Below are positions 37,101-44,867 of a stretch of DNA of 64,000 bases, piece by piece (the first letter of the stretch is position 1; each line of letters starts with the position of its first letter). A program made the position numbers and the translations under genes. This DNA is from Sphingomonadaceae bacterium 3R27C6 (GTDB taxonomy: Bacteria > Pseudomonadota > Alphaproteobacteria > Sphingomonadales > Sphingomonadaceae): contig SCNS01000002.1 in assembly GCA_005503215.1 (NCBI GenBank), positions 62,001 to 126,000 of the forward strand. The letters run 5' to 3'. Under the pieces are notes generated by a model. It did no database searches and was not told where the DNA came from. It saw only the letters and a list, made by a program, of their open reading frames with translations.

Positions 37101-37666
37101 GCCGCTTCGGCCGCGATCTCGGTCGCGTCGCCGCGCCGCGACAGTTCGATATAGAGCCGCCCGCCGAACAGCGCTTCCAGTTGTTCGACATAATCGTCGG
37201 CCGCGCTCTTCTGCTCGCCCGCGAGCAGCCGCGCGAGCGCGCCTTCGCCGCCGCCGGTCAGGCAGATCAGCCCGTCGGTCTTGCCCGCGATATCGGACAG
37301 CAGGACATGCGGGTCCTGCTCGACCGGGCGGCCGAGATGCGCCGCCGACACGAGCGCGCAGAGATTGTCATAGCCGGCATTGTCCTGTGCATAGAGCGCG
37401 AGCCAGTCGATGATCGGCGCGCCGTTCGCGAGGCGCTGTCCGGGGCGTGCGACGCTCAGCAGCGTGCCGACGATCGGCTGCACGCCCGCCGCCTTGCACG
37501 CCTCGCCAAAGGCCATGACGCCGTAGAGCCCGTTGCGATCGGCGACCGCGATCGCCGGAAACCCGCGTTCGCGCGCGGCCTTGGCGATCAACTTGGGCTC
37601 GATCGCCCCCTCCAGCATGGTGAAACTGGAAAAGACGCGCAGGGGGACAAAGGGGCTGAAGGCCAT
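34181..37666 (-). CDS. dnaE: DNA polymerase III alpha subunit
   Basis: A 1161-residue replicative polymerase of DnaE1 type. The N-terminal PHP domain (about 1-280) is followed by the polymerase core with catalytic aspartates in MPDFDIDFCETRRGEVI and a third in VKFDFLGLKTL. The fingers region GYGFNKSHAAAYALL and a C-terminal OB-fold/tau-binding part complete the protein. In the PHP domain the first metal motif reads LRVFSSFTM, lacking its histidines, so intrinsic proofreading is unlikely. No ribosome site is visible before ATG 37666. It follows lolC-lolD-gpx on the minus strand. Confidence 0.95.
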   Translation of the reverse strand: MAFSPFVPLRVFSSFTMLEGAIEPKLIAKAARERGFPAIAVADRNGLYGVMAFGEACKAAGVQPIVGTLLSVARPGQRLANGAPIIDWLALYAQDNAGYDNLCALVSAAHLGRPVEQDPHVLLSDIAGKTDGLICLTGGGEGALARLLAGEQKSAADDYVEQLEALFGGRLYIELSRRGDATEIAAEAALIDLAYARALPIVATNPANFVEPNFHPAHDAMLCIAQSAYVESEDRRVSSPEAWLKPAEAMEDAFSDLPEAIHNTLVVAQRCAFMAPKRAPILPSLAGDREGEAAQLKADAHAGLTARLAHYPDLSDEEREAYVTRLDFEVDVIVQMGFPGYFLIVADFIKWAKNHDIPVGPGRGSGAGSVVAWALTITDLDPLKLGLLFERFLNPERVSMPDFDIDFCETRRGEVIRYVQEKYGRDTVAQIITFGKLKARAVLKDTGRVLQMSYGQVDRLAKLVPNHPTDPWTLERALNGVAELMTEYKQDDGVRRLFDMARQLEGLPRHSSTHAAGVVIGDRPLDQLVPLYRDPRSDMPVTQFDMKYVESAGLVKFDFLGLKTLSVLKEARRLLALRGIDVDLDTLAWDDTAVYELLQRGETVGVFQLESEGMRRTLSAVKPTNFGDIIALVALYRPGPMDNIPLFGARKNGREPIAYPHPLLEGILAETYGIFVYQEQVMQAAQILAGYSLGGADLLRRAMGKKVQAEMDAQRETFVKGCGEHNQIAPKAANELFDLIDKFAGYGFNKSHAAAYALLSYQTAWLKAHYPHEFFAASMSFDSHQTDKLSIFIDDMRRLDVGIAPPSVNDSEADFSVGRSDDGLTVRYALGALKGVGEKAMEALVAERAKGDFASLDDFASRIDPKLLNRRQIEALAGAGAFDPIEPDRPRAFAGAESLLACANSSAHERSTGQGGLFGGDIAIAPALQLPAAEPWTLAERMTREKDAFGFYFSSHPVEQYEAIVAARGARSYGDICANVEMTPGTRIPMTMAGMVESARPRVSQRGNRFLNLTLSDRSGQFQSSCFDEQASKILEALAADGGCAILSVELDLLEGEETPRVTVRGAQPLAEMAATAALELTCRVALPDAIAEMARLLERRDDARGRVFVLTEDPDTGDELRINLGRGFALGPDVVSRFETVAGISDVALSLFTPKDFRAR

Positions 37667-37705
37667 CCGATGACGCTACAGTGACAGCGGTGATTCTGCC
37701 AAGGC

Positions 37706-38182
37706 TTAACCCAGCAGTTCCTCGATCTCTTTGCACAATTGCTCGGGCTTGGTCGTCGGCGCGTGGCGCGATACGGTCTTGCCGTCGCGATCGACGAGGA
37801 ATTTGGTGAAATTCCACTTGATCCCGCTGCCGAGCAGGCCGGTCTTTTCTTTCTTCAGATGCTTGAAGATCGGATCGGCGTCGTCGCCATTGACGTCGAT
37901 CTTGGCCATCAAAGGAAAGCTGACGTCATAGGTCAGCGAGCAGAAATTCGCGATTTCCGCAGCATCGCCGGGTTCCTGCGCGCCGAACTGGTTGCACGGG
38001 AAAGCGAGGATCTCGAGCCCGCGGTCCTTATAGTTGCGGTAGAGTTCTTCCAGCCCTTCATATTGCGGGGTGAAGCCGCATTTCGACGCGGTGTTGACGA
38101 TCAGCAGCACCTTGCCGCGATAGTCGGCCAGCGATTGCGTGCCGCCGCCGGGCAGCTTCGCCGAAAGATCATAAAGCGCCAT
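37706..38182 (-). CDS. Glutathione peroxidase family protein
   Basis: A 158-residue thiol peroxidase of the glutathione peroxidase family. The peroxidatic Cys lies in VNTASKCGFTPQY, and the Gln and Trp partners in FPCNQFGAQEPG and IKWNFTKFLVD are present. Many bacterial Cys-type members use thioredoxin rather than glutathione. GGAGGGG precedes the ATG. It lies between lolD and dnaE, 26 and 39 bases from its neighbours, in a minus-strand run. Confidence 0.93.
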   Translation of the reverse strand: MALYDLSAKLPGGGTQSLADYRGKVLLIVNTASKCGFTPQYEGLEELYRNYKDRGLEILAFPCNQFGAQEPGDAAEIANFCSLTYDVSFPLMAKIDVNGDDADPIFKHLKKEKTGLLGSGIKWNFTKFLVDRDGKTVSRHAPTTKPEQLCKEIEELLG

Positions 38183-38208
38183 CGTTCATCCCCTCCACTT
38201 TTCCGAAC

Positions 38209-38886
38209 CTACGCCTCGATCCGCCCATCGTGCAAGCGCAGCACGCGGTCCATCCGCGCCGCGAGCCGCTCGTTATGCGTCGCGACCAGCGCCGCCGAGC
38301 CATGGTCGCGCACGAGCTTGACGAACTGGTCGAACACCCGGTCGGCGGTCGCCTCGTCTAGGTTACCCGTCGGCTCGTCGGCAAGCACCAGCAAGGGCCG
38401 GTTCGCGAGCGCGCGCGCCACCGCGACGCGCTGTTGCTCACCGCCCGACAGCTTGCTCGGCTTGTGATGCAGCCGCTCGGCCAGCCCGAGCCGCCCGAGC
38501 AGGTCCGCTGCGCGTTCTTCGGCCTCGGCCTGTCCCGCGCCGCGGATCAGCTGCGGCAGGATCACATTCTCGATCGCGTTGAAATCGGGGAGCAGGTGAT
38601 GGAATTGATAGACGAAACCGATCTTCTCGCGCCGCGTCTTCGTTCGTTCGCCCTGATCGTAGCGCGTGACATCACGGCCATCGATGCTGATCGTCCCGTC
38701 GAACCCGCCTTCGAGCAGGCCAACGGCCTGCAGCATCGTCGACTTACCCGATCCCGACGGCCCGAGAAGTGCGATGATTTCGCCGCGCTTCAGCGAGGCA
38801 TTGACGCCGCGCAATACATCGATCGTGACGTCGCCCTGCGTGAAGCTACGCTTCAGCTCGACCAGTTCCAGCGCAACATCACTCAT
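38209..38886 (-). CDS. lolD: Lipoprotein-releasing ABC transporter ATP-binding protein
   Basis: A 225-residue ABC ATPase with Walker [10 protein letters not shown], signature [15 protein letters not shown], Walker [11 protein letters not shown] and H-loop ATHNE. It overlaps the LolC/E-type permease gene by 8 bases, which identifies it as LolD of the system that moves lipoproteins out of the inner membrane to LolA. The window's own small lipoproteins would be clients of this system. Confidence 0.93.
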   Translation of the reverse strand: MSDVALELVELKRSFTQGDVTIDVLRGVNASLKRGEIIALLGPSGSGKSTMLQAVGLLEGGFDGTISIDGRDVTRYDQGERTKTRREKIGFVYQFHHLLPDFNAIENVILPQLIRGAGQAEAEERAADLLGRLGLAERLHHKPSKLSGGEQQRVAVARALANRPLLVLADEPTGNLDEATADRVFDQFVKLVRDHGSAALVATHNERLAARMDRVLRLHDGRIEA

Positions 38887-40129
38887 AACGCAGCACCTGC
38901 ACGGGGTCGGTATTGGCGGCTTTATAGGCCGGATACAGCGTCGCGAGGAAGCTGAAGACGATCACCATGATGACGATCGCTGTAATCTCGAACGGGTCGG
39001 GCTTCGACGGCAGTTCGGTAAGGAAACGGATCGACGGATCCCACAGCGGCTGGCCGGTCAGGAACTCGACCCCGCGCAGCACGCCCTGGCGGAAATAGAG
39101 CAGCGAGAAACCGACGATCATCCCCGCAATGGTTCCCGCAACACCGATCGAAAGCCCTATCGCCATGAAGATGCGCATCACCGCGTCGCGCGGCGCGCCC
39201 ATCGTGCGCAATATCGCCATGTCACGCGTCTTTGCACGCACGAGCATGATCAGCGACGAGACGATGTTGAATGCGGCGACGAGGATGATCAGCGACAGGA
39301 TCACGAACATCGCGACGCGCTCGATCGACAGTGCCTCGAACAGGCTCGCGTTCATCGATCGCCAGTCGGACACGACCGCCTGCGCCGCGACCTTTTCGGC
39401 GAGCGGCCGCAATATTTCGCCGACCTTGTCGGGATCGCTGGTCTTCACCTCGATCATCCCGACCTGGTCGCCGGTTAGCAGGAGCAATTGGGCATCTTCC
39501 ATCGGCATGACGACATAGGCTTTGTCGAAATCATAGACGCCGATCTCGAAAATCGCGGTGATCCGATAGCTGATCTCGCGTGGCACGGTGCCGAAAGGCG
39601 TCGAGCGCCCCTGCGGATTGATGATCGTCAGGTTCGACCCGACGGTCGCGCCGAGATTGCGCGCCAGTTCGCTGCCGATTGCGATATTGCCCGAACCGGG
39701 GGTCAGCGTATCGAGACTGCCCTGAAGCACCTTACCGTTCAGCGTTTCGTTGTTGCGGATATCGGGCACCAGCATGCCGCGCACCAATATGCCCTCGACG
39801 CGCCCGCTAAAGCTTCCAAGCAGGGGCTGTTCGATCAGCGGCGTCGCCGAAACGACGCCCGGCGTCGCCTTCGCCTGTTTCAGCACGTCCTGCCAGTCGT
39901 CGAGCCGCCCGCCAAAGCCCTGCACGACCGCATGGCCGTTCAGACCGACGATCTTGTCGAACAGGTCGCTGCGCACCCCGTTCATCACGCTCATCACGAT
40001 CACCAGCGCCGCAACGCCGAGCATGACGGCCGTGAAGCTGAACGCCGCCGCGACGAAGATGAACCCTTCGCCGCGCTGCGGAAGCATATAGCGTTTGAAG
40101 ATGGTGCGTTCGTAAGGACGCAGGATCAT
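38879..40129 (-). CDS. Lipoprotein-releasing ABC transporter permease (LolC/LolE family)
   Basis: A 416-residue permease with four transmembrane helices: one near the N-terminus (about 22-50, after [13 protein letters not shown]) and three near the C-terminus. A large periplasmic domain lies between them. The C-terminal [23 protein letters not shown] is the coupling segment of FtsX-type permeases. With LolD it extracts outer-membrane lipoproteins. Only one permease gene is present, as in other alphaproteobacteria that use a LolF-like single type. AAAGG lies upstream of ATG 40129. Confidence 0.92.
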   Translation of the reverse strand: MILRPYERTIFKRYMLPQRGEGFIFVAAAFSFTAVMLGVAALVIVMSVMNGVRSDLFDKIVGLNGHAVVQGFGGRLDDWQDVLKQAKATPGVVSATPLIEQPLLGSFSGRVEGILVRGMLVPDIRNNETLNGKVLQGSLDTLTPGSGNIAIGSELARNLGATVGSNLTIINPQGRSTPFGTVPREISYRITAIFEIGVYDFDKAYVVMPMEDAQLLLLTGDQVGMIEVKTSDPDKVGEILRPLAEKVAAQAVVSDWRSMNASLFEALSIERVAMFVILSLIILVAAFNIVSSLIMLVRAKTRDMAILRTMGAPRDAVMRIFMAIGLSIGVAGTIAGMIVGFSLLYFRQGVLRGVEFLTGQPLWDPSIRFLTELPSKPDPFEITAIVIMVIVFSFLATLYPAYKAANTDPVQVLRYE

Positions 40130-40506
40130 GGAGCGGTGTGCCTTTGCGGCGCATGAGGAATGACACGCATAGCGCCGCTTTAAGCAGCACCGCCATCGCT
40201 GGCAATGGCCGCCGGCATGGCGTCAAACCGCAAATGATTTGCTGAATGTGTTGCCGATAGGTCACAGCGCCCGGCAAAAGCAGGGTCAAGTGCCCGTCAG
40301 AGAGTGACAAAGCCCCCCCGCGGACCTACCCACGCTGCTTCTGGTTCAACGCGGCCCAAAGGCCCGGCTCCAGGGAGTGCAGGCCTTTCGCCAGGCCTGC
40401 AACAAAGGGGGATGGCGAGTGTTCGTCACAGGCGCCCGGGTTTCGCAAAGCGAGGCCCGGGCGTTGTGATTCCTGGAATAGGGATCGCTGAGGGATGGTG
40501 AGCGGC
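40130..40506. other. 377-base intergenic region with strong hairpins
   Basis: No convincing gene is seen here. Two hairpins stand out. At 40378-40401 a 9-bp perfect stem TGCAGGCCT / AGGCCTGCA surrounds TTCGCC. At 40433-40463 an 8-bp stem CGCCCGGG / CCCGGGCG surrounds a partly paired TTTCGCAAAGCGAGG. They are spaced by 31 bases. The part next to 40130 should hold the promoter of the lolC-lolD-gpx-dnaE run. It does not match RNase P, SRP or tmRNA core motifs by eye. Confidence 0.55.
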
Positions 40507-40887
40507 TTAGCGGCTGTTTGGAGGTAGTTGCCAATTCTCCGGGAGATCGGCGAAGTGGCCCCACGATGTCCATAAGTCATCGCTTTTGCTTGATCGTGTC
40601 GCCAATTTCCATTCCGGCGGATCAGGAAAGCCGTGCCAGACCGACTGCATCAACAGCAACTCCTCGCCATCATGCGTAGCGAAGAATGCGACGTCGGCAC
40701 CAAGAAGCTTTTCAATTTCAATATCGAATACCGAGGCGCCTACGTTGCGCACCGACGTCCACGCTATAGCCTTCGCCGCTCTCTCAAGAAATCCAGCCAG
40801 TTGCGCTTCGGCGACTGCATCGGAAGCGTCCCAAGGATCGGCTTCCCAGGCATTTGATGCGGAATTCATTCGCTCAGCTTGGGCCAT
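40507..40887 (-). CDS. Hypothetical protein, 126 residues
   Basis: A soluble, acidic, tryptophan-rich protein with no signal, membrane segment or cysteine. Segments such as AFFATHDGEELLLMQSVWHGF and WTSWGHFADLPENWQLP look like a folded domain, but no family is recognised. A GGGAGGTG ribosome site precedes the ATG at 40887, which supports a real gene. It is isolated between a hairpin-rich gap and the Crp-type regulator, with base use somewhat less GC-rich than its neighbours, so it may be a recent arrival. Confidence 0.65.
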   Translation of the reverse strand: MAQAERMNSASNAWEADPWDASDAVAEAQLAGFLERAAKAIAWTSVRNVGASVFDIEIEKLLGADVAFFATHDGEELLLMQSVWHGFPDPPEWKLATRSSKSDDLWTSWGHFADLPENWQLPPNSR

Positions 40888-40963
40888 CGGCACCTCCCAT
40901 GCAGCACATTACAGGGTGCCCAGAACGCCGGAAACCGGTCGCAAATCGGCCAAACGGCTCTTC

Positions 40964-41647
40964 CTACCCCTCGCTCTCGCTAATATCTTCCAGCATATCG
41001 GCATCGAGCACGCGCACGCGCCCCTGCTCGAGCGAAATCACCCCCGATTCCTCCCAGCTCTTGAGCTGGCGGTTGATATGCTCGCGGCTCATCCCCGCGA
41101 AATTGCCGAGTTCGGTCTGGCTCAGTTCGACACGCTGCGATGCCTCGACATCCTTGCGAATCAGGCGTTTGAGATAACGCGCGAGCCGCGGGCCCGAGGC
41201 ATAGGCGCGGTCGCTCTCGATCGTCTGGTCGGCGGTGCGCAGCCGCCGCGCGAGTTGCTGCATCAGCGACCATGCGAATTCGGGGTGGCTCGCGGCGAAA
41301 TCCTTGAGCGCGTTGCGGCCAAGCTGGAGCGCGCTGCCCGCGCTCGTCGCGGTCACCGATGCGGTGCGTTCGCCGCCGTCGAGCAACGCGATCTCGCCCA
41401 GTATCGCGCCGGGCTCGGCATAGGCGAGCACGATTTCGCGCCCGCCCGAGGTCAGCATCGACACACGCGCCGTGCCTTCGGTCAGGATCAGCATCATGTC
41501 GCCCGGGTCGCCCTGGACGAGCAGTTCCTTGCCCTTGACGAAATTGACCTGCACCGCACGGCTGGCGATTTCGGCCCAATCTTCGACCGAAAGCCCGGAA
41601 AAGATGCTGTCGGGGCCCTGCAACTCGGCGAGTTTCGCGTGATCCAT
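40964..41647 (-). CDS. Crp/Fnr family transcriptional regulator
   Basis: A 227-residue regulator. The N-terminal cyclic-nucleotide-binding fold (about 15-125) has GAILGEIALLDGGERTASV. A long dimer helix is followed by a winged helix (about 165-215) with LSQTELGNFAGMSREHINRQL as the DNA-reading helix-turn-helix. It has no N-terminal Fe-S cysteines, so it is not FNR-like; the effector is unknown. It is 25 bases downstream of pyrG on the same strand. A run of AAAAGGGG and AGGGG lies before the ATG. Confidence 0.88.
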   Translation of the reverse strand: MDHAKLAELQGPDSIFSGLSVEDWAEIASRAVQVNFVKGKELLVQGDPGDMMLILTEGTARVSMLTSGGREIVLAYAEPGAILGEIALLDGGERTASVTATSAGSALQLGRNALKDFAASHPEFAWSLMQQLARRLRTADQTIESDRAYASGPRLARYLKRLIRKDVEASQRVELSQTELGNFAGMSREHINRQLKSWEESGVISLEQGRVRVLDADMLEDISESEG

Positions 41648-41672
41648 GCCCCTACACCCCTTTTGCCCGGCG

Positions 41673-43304
41673 CTAGACCAGCCGGCTCTGTTTCACCGCC
41701 GCTTCGATGAACCCCGCAAACAAGGGATGCGGGTCGAACGGCTTCGATTTGAGTTCCGGGTGGAACTGCACCCCGATAAACCACGGATGATCCGGACGCT
41801 CAACGATTTCCGGCAACATGCCGTCGGGCGACATGCCCGAAAAGACGAGACCGCCCTTCTCCAGGCTCTCGCGATAGGCGTTGTTGACCTCGTAGCGATG
41901 CCGGTGGCGCTCGCTGATGTCGTTCGCGCCATAGACGCTCGCGACATGGCTGTTCGGCGACAGCTTCGCTTCATAGGCGCCGAGCCGCATCGTGCCGCCG
42001 AGGTCGGTGTCGGCGCCGCGCTTCTGCAAACCTTCGTCGCTCATCCATTCGGTGATCATACCGACAACGGGCTCGTCGGTCGGGCCGAATTCGGTGCTCG
42101 ACGCGTCTGCAATGCCGCTCGTGTTCCGCGCGCCTTCGATGCACGCCATCTGCATGCCGAGGCAAATGCCGAAGAAGGGCACATTGCGTTCGCGCGCAAA
42201 GCGCACGCTCGAAATCTTGCCTTCGGACCCGCGCTCGCCGAACCCGCCGGGGACGAGAATGCCGTGCATTGGTTCGAGGTTCGCGGCGAGATCCTCGTCG
42301 CGCTCGAACATCTCGGCGTCGAGCCAGCGGATATTGACCTTGACGCGGTGCGCCATGCCGCCGTGGACCAGCGCTTCATTGAGCGACTTGTAGGCGTCGG
42401 GCAGCGAGACATATTTGCCGACGACGCCGATCGTGACTTCGCCCTCGGGGTGCTGCTTGCGGTCCATGATGTCGTACCAGCGCGACAGGTCGGGCGCGGG
42501 CGCGTCGTGGATGCCGAACGCGCGCAAAACCTCAGTGTCGAGCCCTTCGCCATGGTACTGGACCGGGACCGAATAGATGCTGTCGGCGTCGAGCGCAGGG
42601 ATGACCGCTTCCTTGCGGACGTTGCAGAAGAGTGCAATTTTTGCGCGCTCGCTCTCGGGCAGCGGCTTTTCGCAGCGGCAGAGCAATATGTCGGGCTGGA
42701 CGCCCAGCGAGGCCAGTTCGCGCACGCTGTGCTGCGTCGGCTTGGTCTTAAGCTCGCCCGCGGCGGCGATGTACGGCACCAGCGTGACGTGGACCGAGAT
42801 CGCGTTTTCGCGCCCCTCTTCATTCTTGAGCTGGCGGATCGCCTCGATGAACGGCAGCGATTCGATGTCGCCGACGGTGCCGCCGATTTCGCACAGCACG
42901 AAATCGAGGTCGTCGATCTCGGCGCGCGCAAATTCCTTGATCGCGTCGGTGACGTGCGGAACGACCTGCACCGTCGCGCCCAGATAGTCGCCGCGGCGTT
43001 CCTTGGCGATGATGCCCTGATAAATGCGGCCCGAGGTGACATTGTCGCTCTGGCGCGCGGCAACGCCGGTAAAGCGTTCATAATGGCCGAGGTCGAGGTC
43101 GGTTTCGGCGCCGTCGTCGGTCACATAGACCTCGCCGTGCTGATAGGGCGACATCGTGCCCGGATCGACGTTCAGATAGGGATCGAATTTCCGGATACGG
43201 ACGCGATAGCCGCGCGCTTGCAACAAGGCGGCGAGGCTAGCCGCCATCAAACCTTTGCCAAGCGAGGAGACCACGCCGCCGGTGATAAAAATGAACCGCG
43301 CCAT
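41673..43304 (-). CDS. pyrG: CTP synthase
   Basis: A 543-residue enzyme aminating UTP to CTP with glutamine. The N-terminal synthetase domain starts [20 protein letters not shown]; the C-terminal class I glutamine amidotransferase has [11 protein letters not shown] with the nucleophilic Cys and GVQFHPEL with His-Glu. Length is as usual. No ribosome site is visible on the coding strand before the ATG. It lies 109 bases after secG, with two hairpins between. Confidence 0.96.
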   Translation of the reverse strand: MARFIFITGGVVSSLGKGLMAASLAALLQARGYRVRIRKFDPYLNVDPGTMSPYQHGEVYVTDDGAETDLDLGHYERFTGVAARQSDNVTSGRIYQGIIAKERRGDYLGATVQVVPHVTDAIKEFARAEIDDLDFVLCEIGGTVGDIESLPFIEAIRQLKNEEGRENAISVHVTLVPYIAAAGELKTKPTQHSVRELASLGVQPDILLCRCEKPLPESERAKIALFCNVRKEAVIPALDADSIYSVPVQYHGEGLDTEVLRAFGIHDAPAPDLSRWYDIMDRKQHPEGEVTIGVVGKYVSLPDAYKSLNEALVHGGMAHRVKVNIRWLDAEMFERDEDLAANLEPMHGILVPGGFGERGSEGKISSVRFARERNVPFFGICLGMQMACIEGARNTSGIADASSTEFGPTDEPVVGMITEWMSDEGLQKRGADTDLGGTMRLGAYEAKLSPNSHVASVYGANDISERHRHRYEVNNAYRESLEKGGLVFSGMSPDGMLPEIVERPDHPWFIGVQFHPELKSKPFDPHPLFAGFIEAAVKQSRLV

Positions 43305-43333
43305 GGGAGGAAAGACTTACTCAACGGGAGGGG

Positions 43334-43381
43334 GACGGCGCAAGCCGTCGAATCGCATCCGGCGGAAATATTTTCCGCCGG
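43334..43381 (-). terminator. Two hairpins downstream of secG
   Basis: A perfect 10-bp stem CCGGCGGAAA / TTTCCGCCGG with a 3-base loop (43359-43381) is followed, in the direction of secG transcription, by GACGGC / GCCGTC around a tetraloop (43334-43349). Neither has a long U tract. They may end or stabilise the secG transcript or act in the pyrG leader. Confidence 0.5.
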
Positions 43382-43413
43382 GCGGGTTTAAGGTGGAGGG
43401 CCGAAGCCGCCGG

Positions 43414-43860
43414 TTATTTCTTGGCGGGCGGTGCCTGCGCCGGTGCCGGTGCGGTTTCCTGGCTTGCCGCCGCGGCGGCGGCGGCGGCGGCGAGCGGGTC
43501 GTCGCTTGCCACGGCAGGCGCCGCATTGGCTGGAGCCTGCTGTGCCGGAGCAGTCAGCGACGAGGCCGGAGCAGCGCCGCTCGTCTGCGCGGTTTTCGAC
43601 AGCGAGGTGTCGATCGTCGAGCCGCTGCGGCCGACCGAGGCCATCGCCGCGAGCACGATCGACAGCGCGACAAAGGCCGTCGCGAGGATCGTCGTCGCAC
43701 GGGTCATGAAGTCCGCGGCGCCGCGCGCCGAAAGCAGCCCCGCGGGGCTGCCGCCGACGCCCAGACCGCCACCTTCCGACTTCTGCATCAAAATGACGCC
43801 GATCATCACCGCGGCGACGAGCGCCTGCAGGACGAGGATGAAGGTGAAGAGACTGGACAT
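43414..43860 (-). CDS. secG: Preprotein translocase subunit SecG
   Basis: A 148-residue membrane protein: helix 1 (FTFILVLQALVAAVMIGVIL), the conserved cytoplasmic loop with QKSEGGGLG, helix 2 (ATTILATAFVALSIVLAAM), then a long Ala/Pro/Gln-rich tail. SecG assists the SecYEG channel. The tail makes it longer than E. coli SecG (110 residues), as is common in alphaproteobacteria. Two ATGs lie side by side at 43863 and 43860; the second has the better spacing to GGGA. The tpiA gene is upstream on the same strand. Confidence 0.93.
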   Translation of the reverse strand: MSSLFTFILVLQALVAAVMIGVILMQKSEGGGLGVGGSPAGLLSARGAADFMTRATTILATAFVALSIVLAAMASVGRSGSTIDTSLSKTAQTSGAAPASSLTAPAQQAPANAAPAVASDDPLAAAAAAAAASQETAPAPAQAPPAKK

Positions 43861-43933
43861 CATATTTTCCCGAACTTGCGCGGCCTCAAACGGACCGCGC
43901 CCGCGGCGCACATAGAGACGAAGCCGCTTCGCT

Positions 43934-44686
43934 TCAACCCGCGAGTGTACTCGCTGCGGCGATGATTGGCACGAACTTGGCCGCGGTCAGGCTCGCGCCG
44001 CCGACCAGCGCGCCATCGACGTCACCGGCATCCAGCAGTTCGGCGGCGTTCTCGCCATTGACCGACCCGCCGTACAAGATGCGCATATCCTCTGCCGCAC
44101 CGCCGAACCGCGCCGACAGTGCTCCGCGGATCGCACCGTGCATCGCCGCGACATCGGCCACCGTCGGCACAAGCCCGGTCCCGATCGCCCAGATCGGTTC
44201 ATAAGCGATGGCGAGCCGGTACGGATCGAAGCTTTCCGGCACCGATTCCGCGATCTGCGCGAGCACATAGTCGATCGCGCCGCCCGATTCGCGGATTTCG
44301 CGCGGCTCGCCAACGCACAGGATCACCGACAGGCCGGCGGCAAGGCCAGCTTCGGCCTTGGCGCGCACATCGGCGTCGCTCTCGGCGAAACCTTCGCGCC
44401 GCTCGCTGTGCCCCACGATCACGACGCTCGCGCCGATGTCGGCGAGCATCTCCGCCGCGACCGATCCCGTGAAAGCTCCCGATGCGGCGCTATGACAATC
44501 CTGTCCGCCGACTGCCTTGCCCGGCGCGGCGGCGACCAGCGCGCCGATCAGCGTGAAGGGCGGGCAGATCGCGACATCGACGGCGGCATGATCGTCCGCC
44601 GCGGCGAAGATCGCCTGCGCTTCGCCGATCGCCGCCGAAAGCCCGTTCATCTTCCAGTTGCCGACCACATATTTGCGCCGCGTCAT
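43934..44686 (-). CDS. tpiA: Triose-phosphate isomerase
   Basis: A 250-residue glycolytic enzyme. GNWKMN carries the catalytic Lys, VIVGHSERRE the catalytic His, AYEPIWAIGTG the catalytic Glu, and ILYGGSVNGENAAELL binds the phosphate. The ATG at 44686 follows GGAG at about 10 bases; the open frame upstream is not conserved. It is divergent from ppiD and 73 bases upstream of secG, a common alphaproteobacterial arrangement. Confidence 0.96.
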   Translation of the reverse strand: MTRRKYVVGNWKMNGLSAAIGEAQAIFAAADDHAAVDVAICPPFTLIGALVAAAPGKAVGGQDCHSAASGAFTGSVAAEMLADIGASVVIVGHSERREGFAESDADVRAKAEAGLAAGLSVILCVGEPREIRESGGAIDYVLAQIAESVPESFDPYRLAIAYEPIWAIGTGLVPTVADVAAMHGAIRGALSARFGGAAEDMRILYGGSVNGENAAELLDAGDVDGALVGGASLTAAKFVPIIAAASTLAG

Positions 44687-44867
44687 TTGTCTGCGTCTCC
44701 CTCTGTTCGAACCTTGCCCCGCCCTAGCGGCGCACGGGCGCGATAGGCAAGCCGCGTCGCGCACAAGCGATAAAGCCCCTTTCCGGCCTTGATGCGGTCC
44801 CGCCTCCCGCCTAAAGCAGCGCGCAATCGCGCGTGACCCGCGCCCTGCCGGAAAGAATGCCCGCTCC

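Noticed and set aside
35351..37684. A 777-codon open frame antisense to dnaE
   Set aside because: Long antisense frames are expected in GC-rich genes with biased third positions. This one has no recognisable domain and lies wholly inside a clear gene.
40130..40506. RNase P RNA, SRP RNA or tmRNA in the long gap
   Set aside because: The conserved core sequences of these RNAs were not found on either strand by eye; only simple hairpins are present.
41646..43391. A 581-codon open frame antisense to pyrG
   Set aside because: Same reason: it mirrors a well-conserved gene and has no family features.
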